NCBI GenBank assembly: GCA_015654915.1 | Contig: JAATFY010000179.1 | Span: 1 to 8,276 of the forward strand | Source: Rhodospirillales bacterium | GTDB lineage: Bacteria; Pseudomonadota; Alphaproteobacteria; UBA9219 | Reading direction: 5' to 3' | DNA: 8,276 bases | Translations under genes and position numbers: made by a program | Shown: positions 1-5,188 of the stretch, piece after piece | How the letters are laid out: every line of letters begins with the position of its first letter | How positions within the stretch are numbered: position 1 is the first letter of the stretch | Notes under the pieces: generated by a model | What the model saw: the letters and a program-made list of their open reading frames with translations, nothing else | What the model was told of the DNA's origin: nothing | The model's database searches: none

Positions 1-361
1 CCGCTTTGGTTACCGCGATGCCTTCGGTGCGCTTGATGCCTTCGAAAGAACGGAACGCATCCTTGTTGGACGGCTTGATGGTACTGGGCGGCGTCGGAAC
101 GACCGGCAACGGGCGCAGCATGACCCGTTTGCGAGAGGATTTCATGACCGGCATAACGCTTTCGCCCGATACGGTAAATCCGGGAGCACCCTCGTCTTCG
201 CGCTTGATCGGCGAAGGCCGAGACGACAGTTTAAGACGGTGCGCTTTACCGATGACGGCGTTGCGCGTCAGGCCACCTAGATGTTTGGCGATCTCGCTCG
301 CGCTATAGCCGTGGCCCCACATATCCTTAAGGGCCTGGATTTTTTGCTCGGTCCAACTCAT
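1..361 (-). CDS. gcrA: GcrA cell cycle regulator, N-terminal 120 residues (C-terminus beyond window edge)
   Basis: Reading the minus strand from the ATG at 361-359 gives an open frame of 120 codons that leaves the window without a stop. It begins MSWTEQKIQALKDMWGHGYS and continues with SASEIAKHLGGLTRNAVIGK and AHRLKL (residues 20-45). This is the helix-turn-helix signature of the GcrA family, with the conserved W3, G29-G30, TRNAVIGK and HRL. A basic, proline-rich linker follows (residues 46 to about 120). The C-terminal sigma70-binding domain lies outside the window. In Caulobacter, GcrA binds DNA preferentially at methylated GANTC sites together with sigma73-RNA polymerase and activates cell-cycle genes. 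The start is supported by AAGGGGAG (minus strand, 380-373), 11 bases upstream. A GANTC site (362-366) sits between that ribosome site and the start codon. The gene is divergent from the HD-like gene at 801, across a region with DnaA, CtrA and GANTC motifs. The family call is firm; completeness cannot be judged. Confidence 0.93.
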   Translation of the reverse strand, partial: MSWTEQKIQALKDMWGHGYSASEIAKHLGGLTRNAVIGKAHRLKLSSRPSPIKREDEGAPGFTVSGESVMPVMKSSRKRVMLRPLPVVPTPPSTIKPSNKDAFRSFEGIKRTEGIAVTKA

Positions 362-413
362 GATTCGCTGTGCTCCCCTTGAATGGTTTAATTCGCCCGG
401 AAGGCTGTTTTGA

Positions 414-427
414 GGCCGATTTCGGCC
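414..427. repeat. Short inverted repeat in the predicted gcrA leader
   Basis: GGCCGA (414-419) and TCGGCC (422-427) are exact complements separated by two bases. The dyad lies between the putative gcrA promoter (438-461) and the gcrA ribosome site, so it would fall in the untranslated leader if that promoter is right. It may be an operator or a weak RNA hairpin. No function can be assigned. Confidence 0.3.
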
Positions 428-437
428 CTAAAACACG

Positions 438-461
438 GTTGTTGCTTACTAACAACGTCAA
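438..461 (-). promoter_or_regulatory. Putative sigma73-type promoter of gcrA
   Basis: On the minus strand, TTGACG (461-456) is followed after 10 bases by GCAACAAC (445-438). The Caulobacter sigma73 consensus is TTGACGS, 10-14 bases, then GCTANAWC. The -10 element matches at all but one constrained position, and the spacing is at the short end. Transcription would start near 430 and read into gcrA at 361. The -10 also forms one arm of a small inverted repeat (GTTGTT 438-443 with AACAAC 451-456). This is inferred from pattern only. Confidence 0.4.
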
Positions 462-472
462 CCACTAGATGT

Positions 473-481
473 TGTGGCTAA
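473..481 (-). promoter_or_regulatory. DnaA-like box (TTAGCCACA, one mismatch)
   Basis: The minus strand reads TTAGCCACA, one mismatch from TTATCCACA. It lies about a dozen bases upstream of the putative gcrA -35 element (456-461), a natural position for an activator. The 13-base stretch 469-481 repeats at 531-543 with a single difference, and there the box is exact. Confidence 0.45.
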
Positions 482-507
482 CGAATTTCTTACATACCAT
501 GGGAGCC

Positions 508-517
508 GAATCGATTC
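508..517. promoter_or_regulatory. Two abutting GANTC sites forming a perfect palindrome
   Basis: GAATC (508-512) is followed directly by GATTC (513-517). The 10-base sequence GAATCGATTC is a perfect palindrome. GANTC is the target of the alphaproteobacterial cell-cycle methyltransferase CcrM, and GcrA acts at methylated GANTC promoters. The pair lies between two DnaA-like boxes, about 150 bases upstream of gcrA. The motifs are seen directly; the methylation is inferred from the class. Confidence 0.6.
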
Positions 518-534
518 TACAAAACACATTATGT

Positions 535-543
535 TGTGGATAA
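535..543 (-). promoter_or_regulatory. Exact DnaA box
   Basis: TGTGGATAA on the plus strand is TTATCCACA on the minus strand, a perfect consensus DnaA box. The match extends to TTATCCACAAC (543-533), the same 11 bases as at 661-671 in opposite orientation. The surrounding sequence is AT-rich. Confidence 0.75.
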
Positions 544-583
544 ACATGATCTTTCATCTAAATGTAGTTTCCTAACGTATTGA

Positions 584-646
584 AGGGAAAGTAATTCCTG
601 ACTTATCAACATGGGGATAATGACCCTTTTTGGTAGGAATTTCCCT
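584..646. repeat. Imperfect inverted repeat framing two DnaA-like boxes
   Basis: AATTCCT (593-599) and AGGAATT (635-641) are exact complements. AGGGA (584-588) and TCCCT (642-646) extend the match across a four-base insertion on the left arm. The 35 bases between the inner arms hold the two convergent DnaA-like boxes at 603-620. It may be a symmetric protein-binding region or an extrudable stem. The role is unknown. Confidence 0.5.
603..620. promoter_or_regulatory. Two abutting convergent DnaA-like boxes (one mismatch each)
   Basis: TTATCAACA (603-611, plus) is directly followed by TGGGGATAA (612-620), which is TTATCCCCA on the minus strand. Each differs from TTATCCACA at one base. Together they make an 18-base imperfect palindrome centred at 611/612, consistent with cooperative DnaA binding. 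Confidence 0.5.
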
Positions 647-660
647 GTTTTCTGAATGGG

Positions 661-669
661 TTATCCACA
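661..669 (+). promoter_or_regulatory. Exact DnaA box next to AT-rich tract
   Basis: TTATCCACA is a perfect DnaA box. It is followed within two bases by CTTTTTTAAG and then further T-rich sequence to about 698. That arrangement is expected where a DnaA box borders a DNA-unwinding element, although no clear DnaA-trio repeat is visible. Confidence 0.75.
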
Positions 670-732
670 ACTTTTTTAAGGACGATTTTGCTTTATTTGC
701 GCGTCAGAAATATGGCATATCAACGGCCATAC

Positions 733-747
733 TTAAGACTTTATTAA
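733..747. promoter_or_regulatory. CtrA binding site (perfect TTAA-N7-TTAA)
   Basis: TTAA (733-736), seven bases (737-743) and TTAA (744-747) match the Caulobacter CtrA consensus exactly. The centre is 61 bases upstream of the ATG at 801. A TATAAC (778-783) downstream could serve as a -10 for that gene, which would put the CtrA site near -49. CtrA could instead silence replication or gcrA from here. The motif is certain; occupancy is inferred. Confidence 0.65.
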
Positions 748-800
748 GAAATGAAGTGCCGCGCCATGTCTGGTCTCTATAACTGCGCGAAAGTTTCGTT

Positions 801-1652
801 ATGAATGCAATAGTTCCTTCGGACAAGTCAGAAATTTCTTCTTCTCAAGACATCGTGAACCGGGCGTTCCGCGAATCCTTATTCGCGCCCGACGCCGACA
901 TAAGTTGGCTCAAAACAAACCCCAGCGGTCTTGCCCTGCAGGATTATGCGGCCAAGCTTGTCGGCGATAAAACGCGCGATTACAGCGGCGTCTTGGAAAT
1001 CACACACTACAATGAAAGCGCGATCTGGGGATATAATTGCCCCGCAAAAGCATTCAAGGGAGTGTTGCCCGAAATTGTTGCCTATGTTTTCTATGCCCAC
1101 GACCTTGAAGAAGATACGGGAACACCTGAAAAAGAAATCGTCCAGAACACGTGGCGCGGGAATCCGATTTTTGTTCCCTTTTTGATTGACGCATTACAGC
1201 ATTTTTCCCATCCGAAAAATATATCAAAAGCGGCTGAATTGAGGAGTCAGGTCCAGCAAGCCGAAGTAGCTCAAACCGCTCTTGTTTCTTTGGGGCTTTA
1301 TGGAGAAAAATATTGCACCTACACGCGGGATTTCTGGAGCATCGACCGCGATATCATGACATTCGAGAACCGGACTGCCGCTGATGACTACCTCAATGAT
1401 AAGTTACGGCCGCGCAACTGGGTCATTCAACGGCTTCCCATTGACGATAGTTATAAAGAGCAATTTGTGGGTTTATGCGCGCGAATAGAAAGCGCCATCG
1501 ATCGTCAGTTAAAACGCAAGGCAATGGGGCTTTCCCTGGCCGCCGACGAGTCCGTGAAAAGGATATACACGCCGAAAAGCAGCCCGAACCGGGCTCCCGG
1601 ACTGGTCGGGCGGACGGTTATCGAGCAATTGGAAATGCACCCGGGCAATTAA
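801..1652 (+). CDS. Uncharacterised protein with a SpoT/RelA-like HD hydrolase signature
   Basis: I do not recognise this 283-residue protein as a named family. Its best clue is AHDLEEDTGTPEKEI (residues 99-113). This aligns without gaps to the alarmone hydrolase motif of Rel/SpoT HD domains (HDxxEDT, then EI five residues later; in the streptococcal Rel enzyme H77, D78, E81, D82, T83, E89, I90). The first metal-binding histidine could be H69, but it lies 31 residues upstream rather than 24. The later LADR/LHN motif is not evident, so a full metal site cannot be shown. No signal peptide or membrane segment is visible; the C-terminal third is charged. It starts at ATG 801 with no strong ribosome site. 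Sampled lines (1081, 1201, 1261) are 42-43% GC, well below parE, which may reflect transfer or weak constraint. It lies downstream of the CtrA box and 71 bases ahead of parE. Reality as a gene is likely; an alarmone or nucleotide hydrolase role is tentative. Confidence 0.72.
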   Translation: MNAIVPSDKSEISSSQDIVNRAFRESLFAPDADISWLKTNPSGLALQDYAAKLVGDKTRDYSGVLEITHYNESAIWGYNCPAKAFKGVLPEIVAYVFYAHDLEEDTGTPEKEIVQNTWRGNPIFVPFLIDALQHFSHPKNISKAAELRSQVQQAEVAQTALVSLGLYGEKYCTYTRDFWSIDRDIMTFENRTAADDYLNDKLRPRNWVIQRLPIDDSYKEQFVGLCARIESAIDRQLKRKAMGLSLAADESVKRIYTPKSSPNRAPGLVGRTVIEQLEMHPGN

Positions 1653-1674
1653 TAATCCCAATATTCCCACTTCC

Positions 1675-1679
1675 GAATC
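1675..1679. promoter_or_regulatory. GANTC site in the 71-base gap upstream of parE
   Basis: GAATC lies 45 bases before the parE ATG, where a promoter for parE would be expected. No clear -35/-10 pair accompanies it. CcrM/GcrA control is possible but unproven. Confidence 0.3.
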
Positions 1680-1723
1680 ATGCTAAAGACACGCGCTTAG
1701 CCCAATAACGGGATGTGCAGTCT

Positions 1724-3709
1724 ATGGCCGATTTGTTTCCCAGTAATACCAAGAAAAAAAACGCCTCCTACGATGCCCATGACATCGAGGTTCTGGAGGG
1801 GCTGGAGCCTGTGCGTCGTCGTCCCGGCATGTATATCGGCGGCACGGACGAAGTCGCCATGCATCATCTGGTGGCCGAAGTCCTCGACAATTCGATGGAC
1901 GAGGCCGTGGCGGGACACGCCGACCGTATCGAAATCCATCTCGGCACCGATAACCAGGTTACAGTTCGCGACAATGGTCGCGGCATTCCGGTCGATAACC
2001 ACCCCAAATATCCCGGCAAGTCGGCGCTGGAAGTCATCCTCACGACGCTGCATTCCGGGGGAAAATTTTCGAACAAGGTCTATGAAACCTCCGGCGGCCT
2101 GCATGGCGTCGGCATCTCGGTGGTCAATGCCCTGTCGGAAGAACTAATGGTCGAAGTCGCACGCGATAAGCAGCTTTATACCCAGAGCTACAGCCGCGGC
2201 GCTCCACAAGGTAAGTTAAAGAAAGCGGGCGCCGTCAACCGGCGCGGCACCACGATCATTTTCCGTCCCGATACGGATATTTTCGGCACCAAAGCCAAAT
2301 TCAAGCCGGATGTTCTTTTCCGCATGGCGCGGTCGAAGGCCTATCTGTTTCGCGGCGTCGAAATCCGCTGGAGCTGCGATCCGTCATTGCTGAAGGGCGA
2401 CGATAAAACCCCTGCCGAAGCTACCCTGCATTTCCCCGGCGGTCTTGCCGATTATCTGACCTCCGTGCTGGAAGACCGTGAAACACTGACTAAGCAAATG
2501 TTCTCGGGCATGGTCGATCTGCCCGACAATCAGGGCAAGATCGAATGGGCTGTCACATGGCCGGAAGACGGCGAAGGTTTCTGCCACTCCTATTGTAATA
2601 CTGTCCCTACGCCACAGGGCGGCACGCATGAAAGCGGCATGCGGTCGGCGTTGCTGCGCGGGTTACGGGCTTACGGCGAATTGATCGGTAACCGCCGCGC
2701 GGCGGCCATTACCGGCGACGAGGCTTTCAGCGATGCGGTTGTGCTGTTGTCGCTTTTCATTCGTAACCCGCAATTTCAGGGCCAGACCAAGGAAAAACTG
2801 GCGACGGTCGAGGCAACGCGGTTAGTTGATCAGGTTGTCAAAGACCATTTCGACCATTGGCTGGTCGCGGATTCCGCCGGCAGCAAGACGCTGCTCGATC
2901 ACCTGATTTTCAAGGCCGAAGAACGCGCGCGCGCCAATCAGGCCAAAGACCTCGCCCGCAAAAGCGCCACACGAAAACTTCGCCTGCCCGGAAAACTTGC
3001 CGATTGTTCGCAAAGTCAGGCCCAAGGCAGTGAAATTTTTCTGGTAGAAGGCGATTCCGCGGGCGGCTCGGCCAAGCAGGCGCGTAACCGCCAGACACAG
3101 GCCATTCTTCCCTTGCGCGGTAAAATCCTCAACGTCGCAAGTGCTACGGTCGACAAGCTGCGCAGCAATCAGGAACTTATGGACCTGACGCAGGCACTCG
3201 GCTGCGGCGTCGGCAGCGAATTCAACATCGCCAAGCTGCGCTACGAGCGCGTTATTATCATGACCGATGCCGATGTCGACGGCGCCCATATCGCTTCCCT
3301 GCTCATGACCTTTTTCTATCGCGAGATGCCGGGCCTGATTACCGCCGGAAACCTATTTCTCGCGCAACCGCCGCTATACCGCATCAGCCAGGGTACCCAG
3401 ACGATCTATGCCCATGACGATGCCCATAAGGACGAGCTGATGAAAACGACCTTCAGCGGGCGCGGCAAGGTCGAAATCAGCCGCTTTAAAGGCCTCGGCG
3501 AAATGATGCCGGCGCAGTTGCGCGAAACCACGATGGACCCGCGCCGCCGTTCCCTGCTCCGCGTCAAGGTGGCCTCGCCCGGCAACGACAATCTGCGCGA
3601 GATCAAGGAAACCGAAACGCTGGTCGAAAGCCTGATGGGCCGTAAGCCCGAATTGCGCTTCCAGTTTATTCAGGAAAATGCGAAGTTTGTGAGGGAAGTG
3701 GATATTTAA
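1724..3709 (+). CDS. parE: DNA topoisomerase IV subunit B (ParE)
   Basis: This 661-residue protein is the ATPase subunit of topoisomerase IV, which with ParC decatenates daughter chromosomes. The GHKL ATPase domain shows EVLDNSMDEA (52-61, catalytic E and N56), DNGRGIPV (83-90) and GGLHGVG (124-130). The transducer carries the QTKEKL motif (354-359, ATP-contacting lysine). The Toprim domain has EGDSAGG (442-448), LPLRGKILN and TDADVDGAH (514-522), which supply the acidic metal ligands. The length and the lack of the extra C-terminal insert of long GyrB proteins favour ParE, as does the opening IEVLEGLEPVRRRPGMYIGG. An in-frame GTG lies at 1715, but ATG 1724 is preferred because ACGGGA (1708-1713) is 10 bases upstream of it and would be too close to the GTG. 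All key residues are intact. The aminotransferase follows 24 bases later with no terminator between. Confidence 0.95.
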   Translation: MADLFPSNTKKKNASYDAHDIEVLEGLEPVRRRPGMYIGGTDEVAMHHLVAEVLDNSMDEAVAGHADRIEIHLGTDNQVTVRDNGRGIPVDNHPKYPGKSALEVILTTLHSGGKFSNKVYETSGGLHGVGISVVNALSEELMVEVARDKQLYTQSYSRGAPQGKLKKAGAVNRRGTTIIFRPDTDIFGTKAKFKPDVLFRMARSKAYLFRGVEIRWSCDPSLLKGDDKTPAEATLHFPGGLADYLTSVLEDRETLTKQMFSGMVDLPDNQGKIEWAVTWPEDGEGFCHSYCNTVPTPQGGTHESGMRSALLRGLRAYGELIGNRRAAAITGDEAFSDAVVLLSLFIRNPQFQGQTKEKLATVEATRLVDQVVKDHFDHWLVADSAGSKTLLDHLIFKAEERARANQAKDLARKSATRKLRLPGKLADCSQSQAQGSEIFLVEGDSAGGSAKQARNRQTQAILPLRGKILNVASATVDKLRSNQELMDLTQALGCGVGSEFNIAKLRYERVIIMTDADVDGAHIASLLMTFFYREMPGLITAGNLFLAQPPLYRISQGTQTIYAHDDAHKDELMKTTFSGRGKVEISRFKGLGEMMPAQLRETTMDPRRRSLLRVKVASPGNDNLREIKETETLVESLMGRKPELRFQFIQENAKFVREVDI

Positions 3710-3733
3710 GCCGGATATGCTACTAAAATAATT

Positions 3734-4942
3734 ATGACCAACTGGACCGACTATTACGCCACCCGCGCCTCGCGGATGAAAGCCTCCGAAATACGCGAGT
3801 TGCTCAAGCTCCTCGATCAGCCGGACATCATCTCGTTCGCGGGCGGCATACCCGACCCGAACCTGTTCCCGGTCGATTTGATTGCCAAGACCTGCAAGGG
3901 CATTCTCGACGATAAGGCACAGGCAATGGCGGCGCTGCAATATGCCGTCAGCGAAGGCTATCTGCCCCTGCGGCAATGGCTGGCCGAATATATGGGCAAG
4001 CTCGGCGTCACCTGTACGCCCGAAAACATTCTTATAACCAGCGGCTCGCAGCAGGGGCTGGATTTTCTCGGCAAATTATTCATCTCGCCGAACGATACCG
4101 TTCTGACGGCATGGCCGACTTACCTTGGTGCGTTGCAGGCGTTTAATTCCTACGAAGCGAACTACGACATTCTCCCGGGCGCCGGTAGCAATCGCACGCC
4201 GGAAAGCTACCGTGCCGGAGGCAAGCCGAAACCGAAATTCGGCTATGTCATGCCGGAGTTCCAGAACCCGACCGGCACCAGCCTGACGGAAAAGGACCGC
4301 ATCGCGCTTCTGGACGCCGCCGAAGCCATGGATTTGCCGCTGATCGAGGATTCCGCTTACGAACATCTGCGCTATGATGGCGTGCGCGCAAAACCGATTA
4401 TCGCATTGGCAGCAGAGCGGGCGGGCGGCATCGACAACGCCAAAGTGATTTATTGCGGCACTTTCTCGAAATCCATCGTCCCTGCCCTGCGCATCGGCTG
4501 GATCGTAGCGCCCAAGGAACTCATTAAAAAACTCGTATTGGTCAATCAGTCCAGCCATCTGCACGTCGCGACGCTTAACCAGATGATCATGCACCGGATC
4601 GCCTCGACCGTTTTCGAGCCGCATACCAAAGCGATCAACAAAATCTATAAAGAACGCCGCGATGCGATGCTGAAATCGCTCGCCGCGCACATGCCCGCAG
4701 GCGTGACATGGACCAAGCCGGAAGGCGGCATGTTCGTATGGATGACGCTGCCGACCAACATCGAGGGCGCCGAACTTCTGCGCCGCGCGATCGAGGAAGC
4801 AAGGATTGCCTTTGTTCCCGGCGCGGCCTTCCATCCCGACCGTTCGGGCAACAACACGATCCGGCTCAGTTTTTCGCTGATCGAACCGGCCGTCATCGAC
4901 GAAGGCATCAAACGCCTCGGCGCGCTTTTACGCGGTGCATAA
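3734..4942 (+). CDS. PLP-dependent aminotransferase, class I/II (fold type I, LysN/MocR-type catalytic domain)
   Basis: This 402-residue enzyme is a fold-type I aminotransferase. Recognisable features are FAGGIPDPNLFP near the N-terminus, SGSQQGLDFLGK (cofactor-phosphate region), PEFQNPTG with N178, IEDSAYEHLRYD with D206 and Y209 (cofactor ring contacts), GTFSKSIVPALRIGW with the Schiff-base lysine K246, and TIRLSFS with substrate-carboxylate arginine R377. This pattern resembles LysN (2-aminoadipate transaminase), aromatic or branched-chain aminotransferases, and the catalytic half of MocR regulators. There is no N-terminal winged helix, so it is an enzyme, not a MocR regulator. Substrate cannot be read from sequence. 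It starts 24 bases after parE, so the two are probably cotranscribed, though no good ribosome site precedes ATG 3734. The terminator at 4989-5008 ends the unit. Confidence 0.88.
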   Translation: MTNWTDYYATRASRMKASEIRELLKLLDQPDIISFAGGIPDPNLFPVDLIAKTCKGILDDKAQAMAALQYAVSEGYLPLRQWLAEYMGKLGVTCTPENILITSGSQQGLDFLGKLFISPNDTVLTAWPTYLGALQAFNSYEANYDILPGAGSNRTPESYRAGGKPKPKFGYVMPEFQNPTGTSLTEKDRIALLDAAEAMDLPLIEDSAYEHLRYDGVRAKPIIALAAERAGGIDNAKVIYCGTFSKSIVPALRIGWIVAPKELIKKLVLVNQSSHLHVATLNQMIMHRIASTVFEPHTKAINKIYKERRDAMLKSLAAHMPAGVTWTKPEGGMFVWMTLPTNIEGAELLRRAIEEARIAFVPGAAFHPDRSGNNTIRLSFSLIEPAVIDEGIKRLGALLRGA

Positions 4943-4988
4943 AAAATCCGTAAAGAATCGGTTTTCGCGGAACGCATCTTTATACGCT

Positions 4989-5008
4989 GCCGAAATTCGG
5001 CCTTTTTT
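4989..5008 (+). terminator. Rho-independent terminator after parE-aminotransferase
   Basis: GCCGAA (4989-4994) and TTCGGC (4996-5001) are exact complements around a single base, so the working hairpin would open to a 3-5 base loop. A C and six Ts follow (5003-5008). It lies 46 bases past the aminotransferase stop and would end transcription of the parE unit. Confidence 0.75.
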
Positions 5009-5171
5009 GAATTACAAAGTTTCTTTTTCGGCTACGCGCGTATTCAAAACCATACCGCGATATGCAATTGCTCGCGCATAAATATTTTCTGCTTAGTTTT
5101 ATGAAAAATTTATTTCAAAAGTAGCGCTTCGTTAACGGTGCAGGCCGACAATCAATCTGCAGCAAAAAACA

Positions 5172-5185
5172 GAATCGGGTGACTC
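5172..5185. promoter_or_regulatory. Two GANTC sites overlapping the kinase ribosome-binding region
   Basis: GAATC (5172-5176) and GACTC (5181-5185) lie four bases apart, immediately before ATG 5189. The likely ribosome site GGTGA (5178-5182) overlaps the second. The motifs are seen directly; CcrM methylation or GcrA control is inferred. Confidence 0.4.
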
Positions 5186-5188
5186 ACC

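Larger units (their letters stand above)
362..800. promoter_or_regulatory. AT-rich divergent intergenic region: candidate origin or cell-cycle control region
   Basis: No convincing gene lies in these 439 bases. G/C counts are 19, 24 and 20 per 60 for the lines 541-600, 601-660 and 661-720, so 35% overall against high 50s in neighbouring coding sequence. The region holds two exact DnaA boxes (535-543 minus, 661-669 plus) and three one-mismatch boxes (473-481 minus, 603-611 plus, 612-620 minus). It also holds tandem GANTC sites (508-517), a perfect TTAA-N7-TTAA CtrA box (733-747) and AT-rich runs after the last DnaA box. These are the ingredients of an alphaproteobacterial origin such as Caulobacter Cori. 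They also match the inputs known for the Caulobacter gcrA promoter, which DnaA activates and CtrA represses. Known alphaproteobacterial origins often lie near hemE or parAB, neither of which is visible here. Which role applies is inference. Confidence 0.6.
4943..5188. promoter_or_regulatory. Intergenic region between the aminotransferase and the hybrid kinase
   Basis: These 246 bases contain a rho-independent terminator (4989-5008), a GANTC site (4955-4959), and then AT-rich sequence that must carry the kinase promoter. I could not identify a convincing -35/-10 pair or a FixK/FNR-type site (TTGAT-N4-ATCAA). An AT dyad, TGAAA (5102-5106) with TTTCA (5113-5117), extended by TTT/AAA with one bulge, is the only other structure seen. 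The last 17 bases before the kinase ATG carry two GANTC sites. Confidence 0.5.

Noticed and set aside
6..308. 100-codon plus-strand frame at the left edge
   Set aside because: It is antisense to gcrA, whose helix-turn-helix is unmistakable on the minus strand.
1588..1599. CCGGG-CT-CCCGG inverted repeat near the end of the HD-like gene as a terminator
   Set aside because: It lies inside the coding frame and no T-run follows it.
1715..1723. GTG start for parE at 1715
   Set aside because: The candidate ribosome site at 1708-1713 would sit one base away from the GTG; its spacing suits ATG 1724.
1724..3709. GyrB instead of ParE
   Set aside because: The protein is about 660 residues and its opening matches alphaproteobacterial ParE; GyrB in this class is usually near 800 residues.
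3374..3976. 200-codon minus-strand frame spanning the parE end and aminotransferase start
   Set aside because: It overlaps two well-supported genes and resembles no known protein.
4076..4834. 252-codon open frame on the minus strand inside the aminotransferase
   Set aside because: The plus strand encodes all catalytic motifs of the aminotransferase over the same bases; the antisense product looks like a codon-bias artefact.
5098..5120. AT-rich dyad upstream of the kinase as a second terminator or FNR/FixK operator
   Set aside because: The stem is almost all A-T with a bulge and no GC core, and it does not fit TTGAT-N4-ATCAA.
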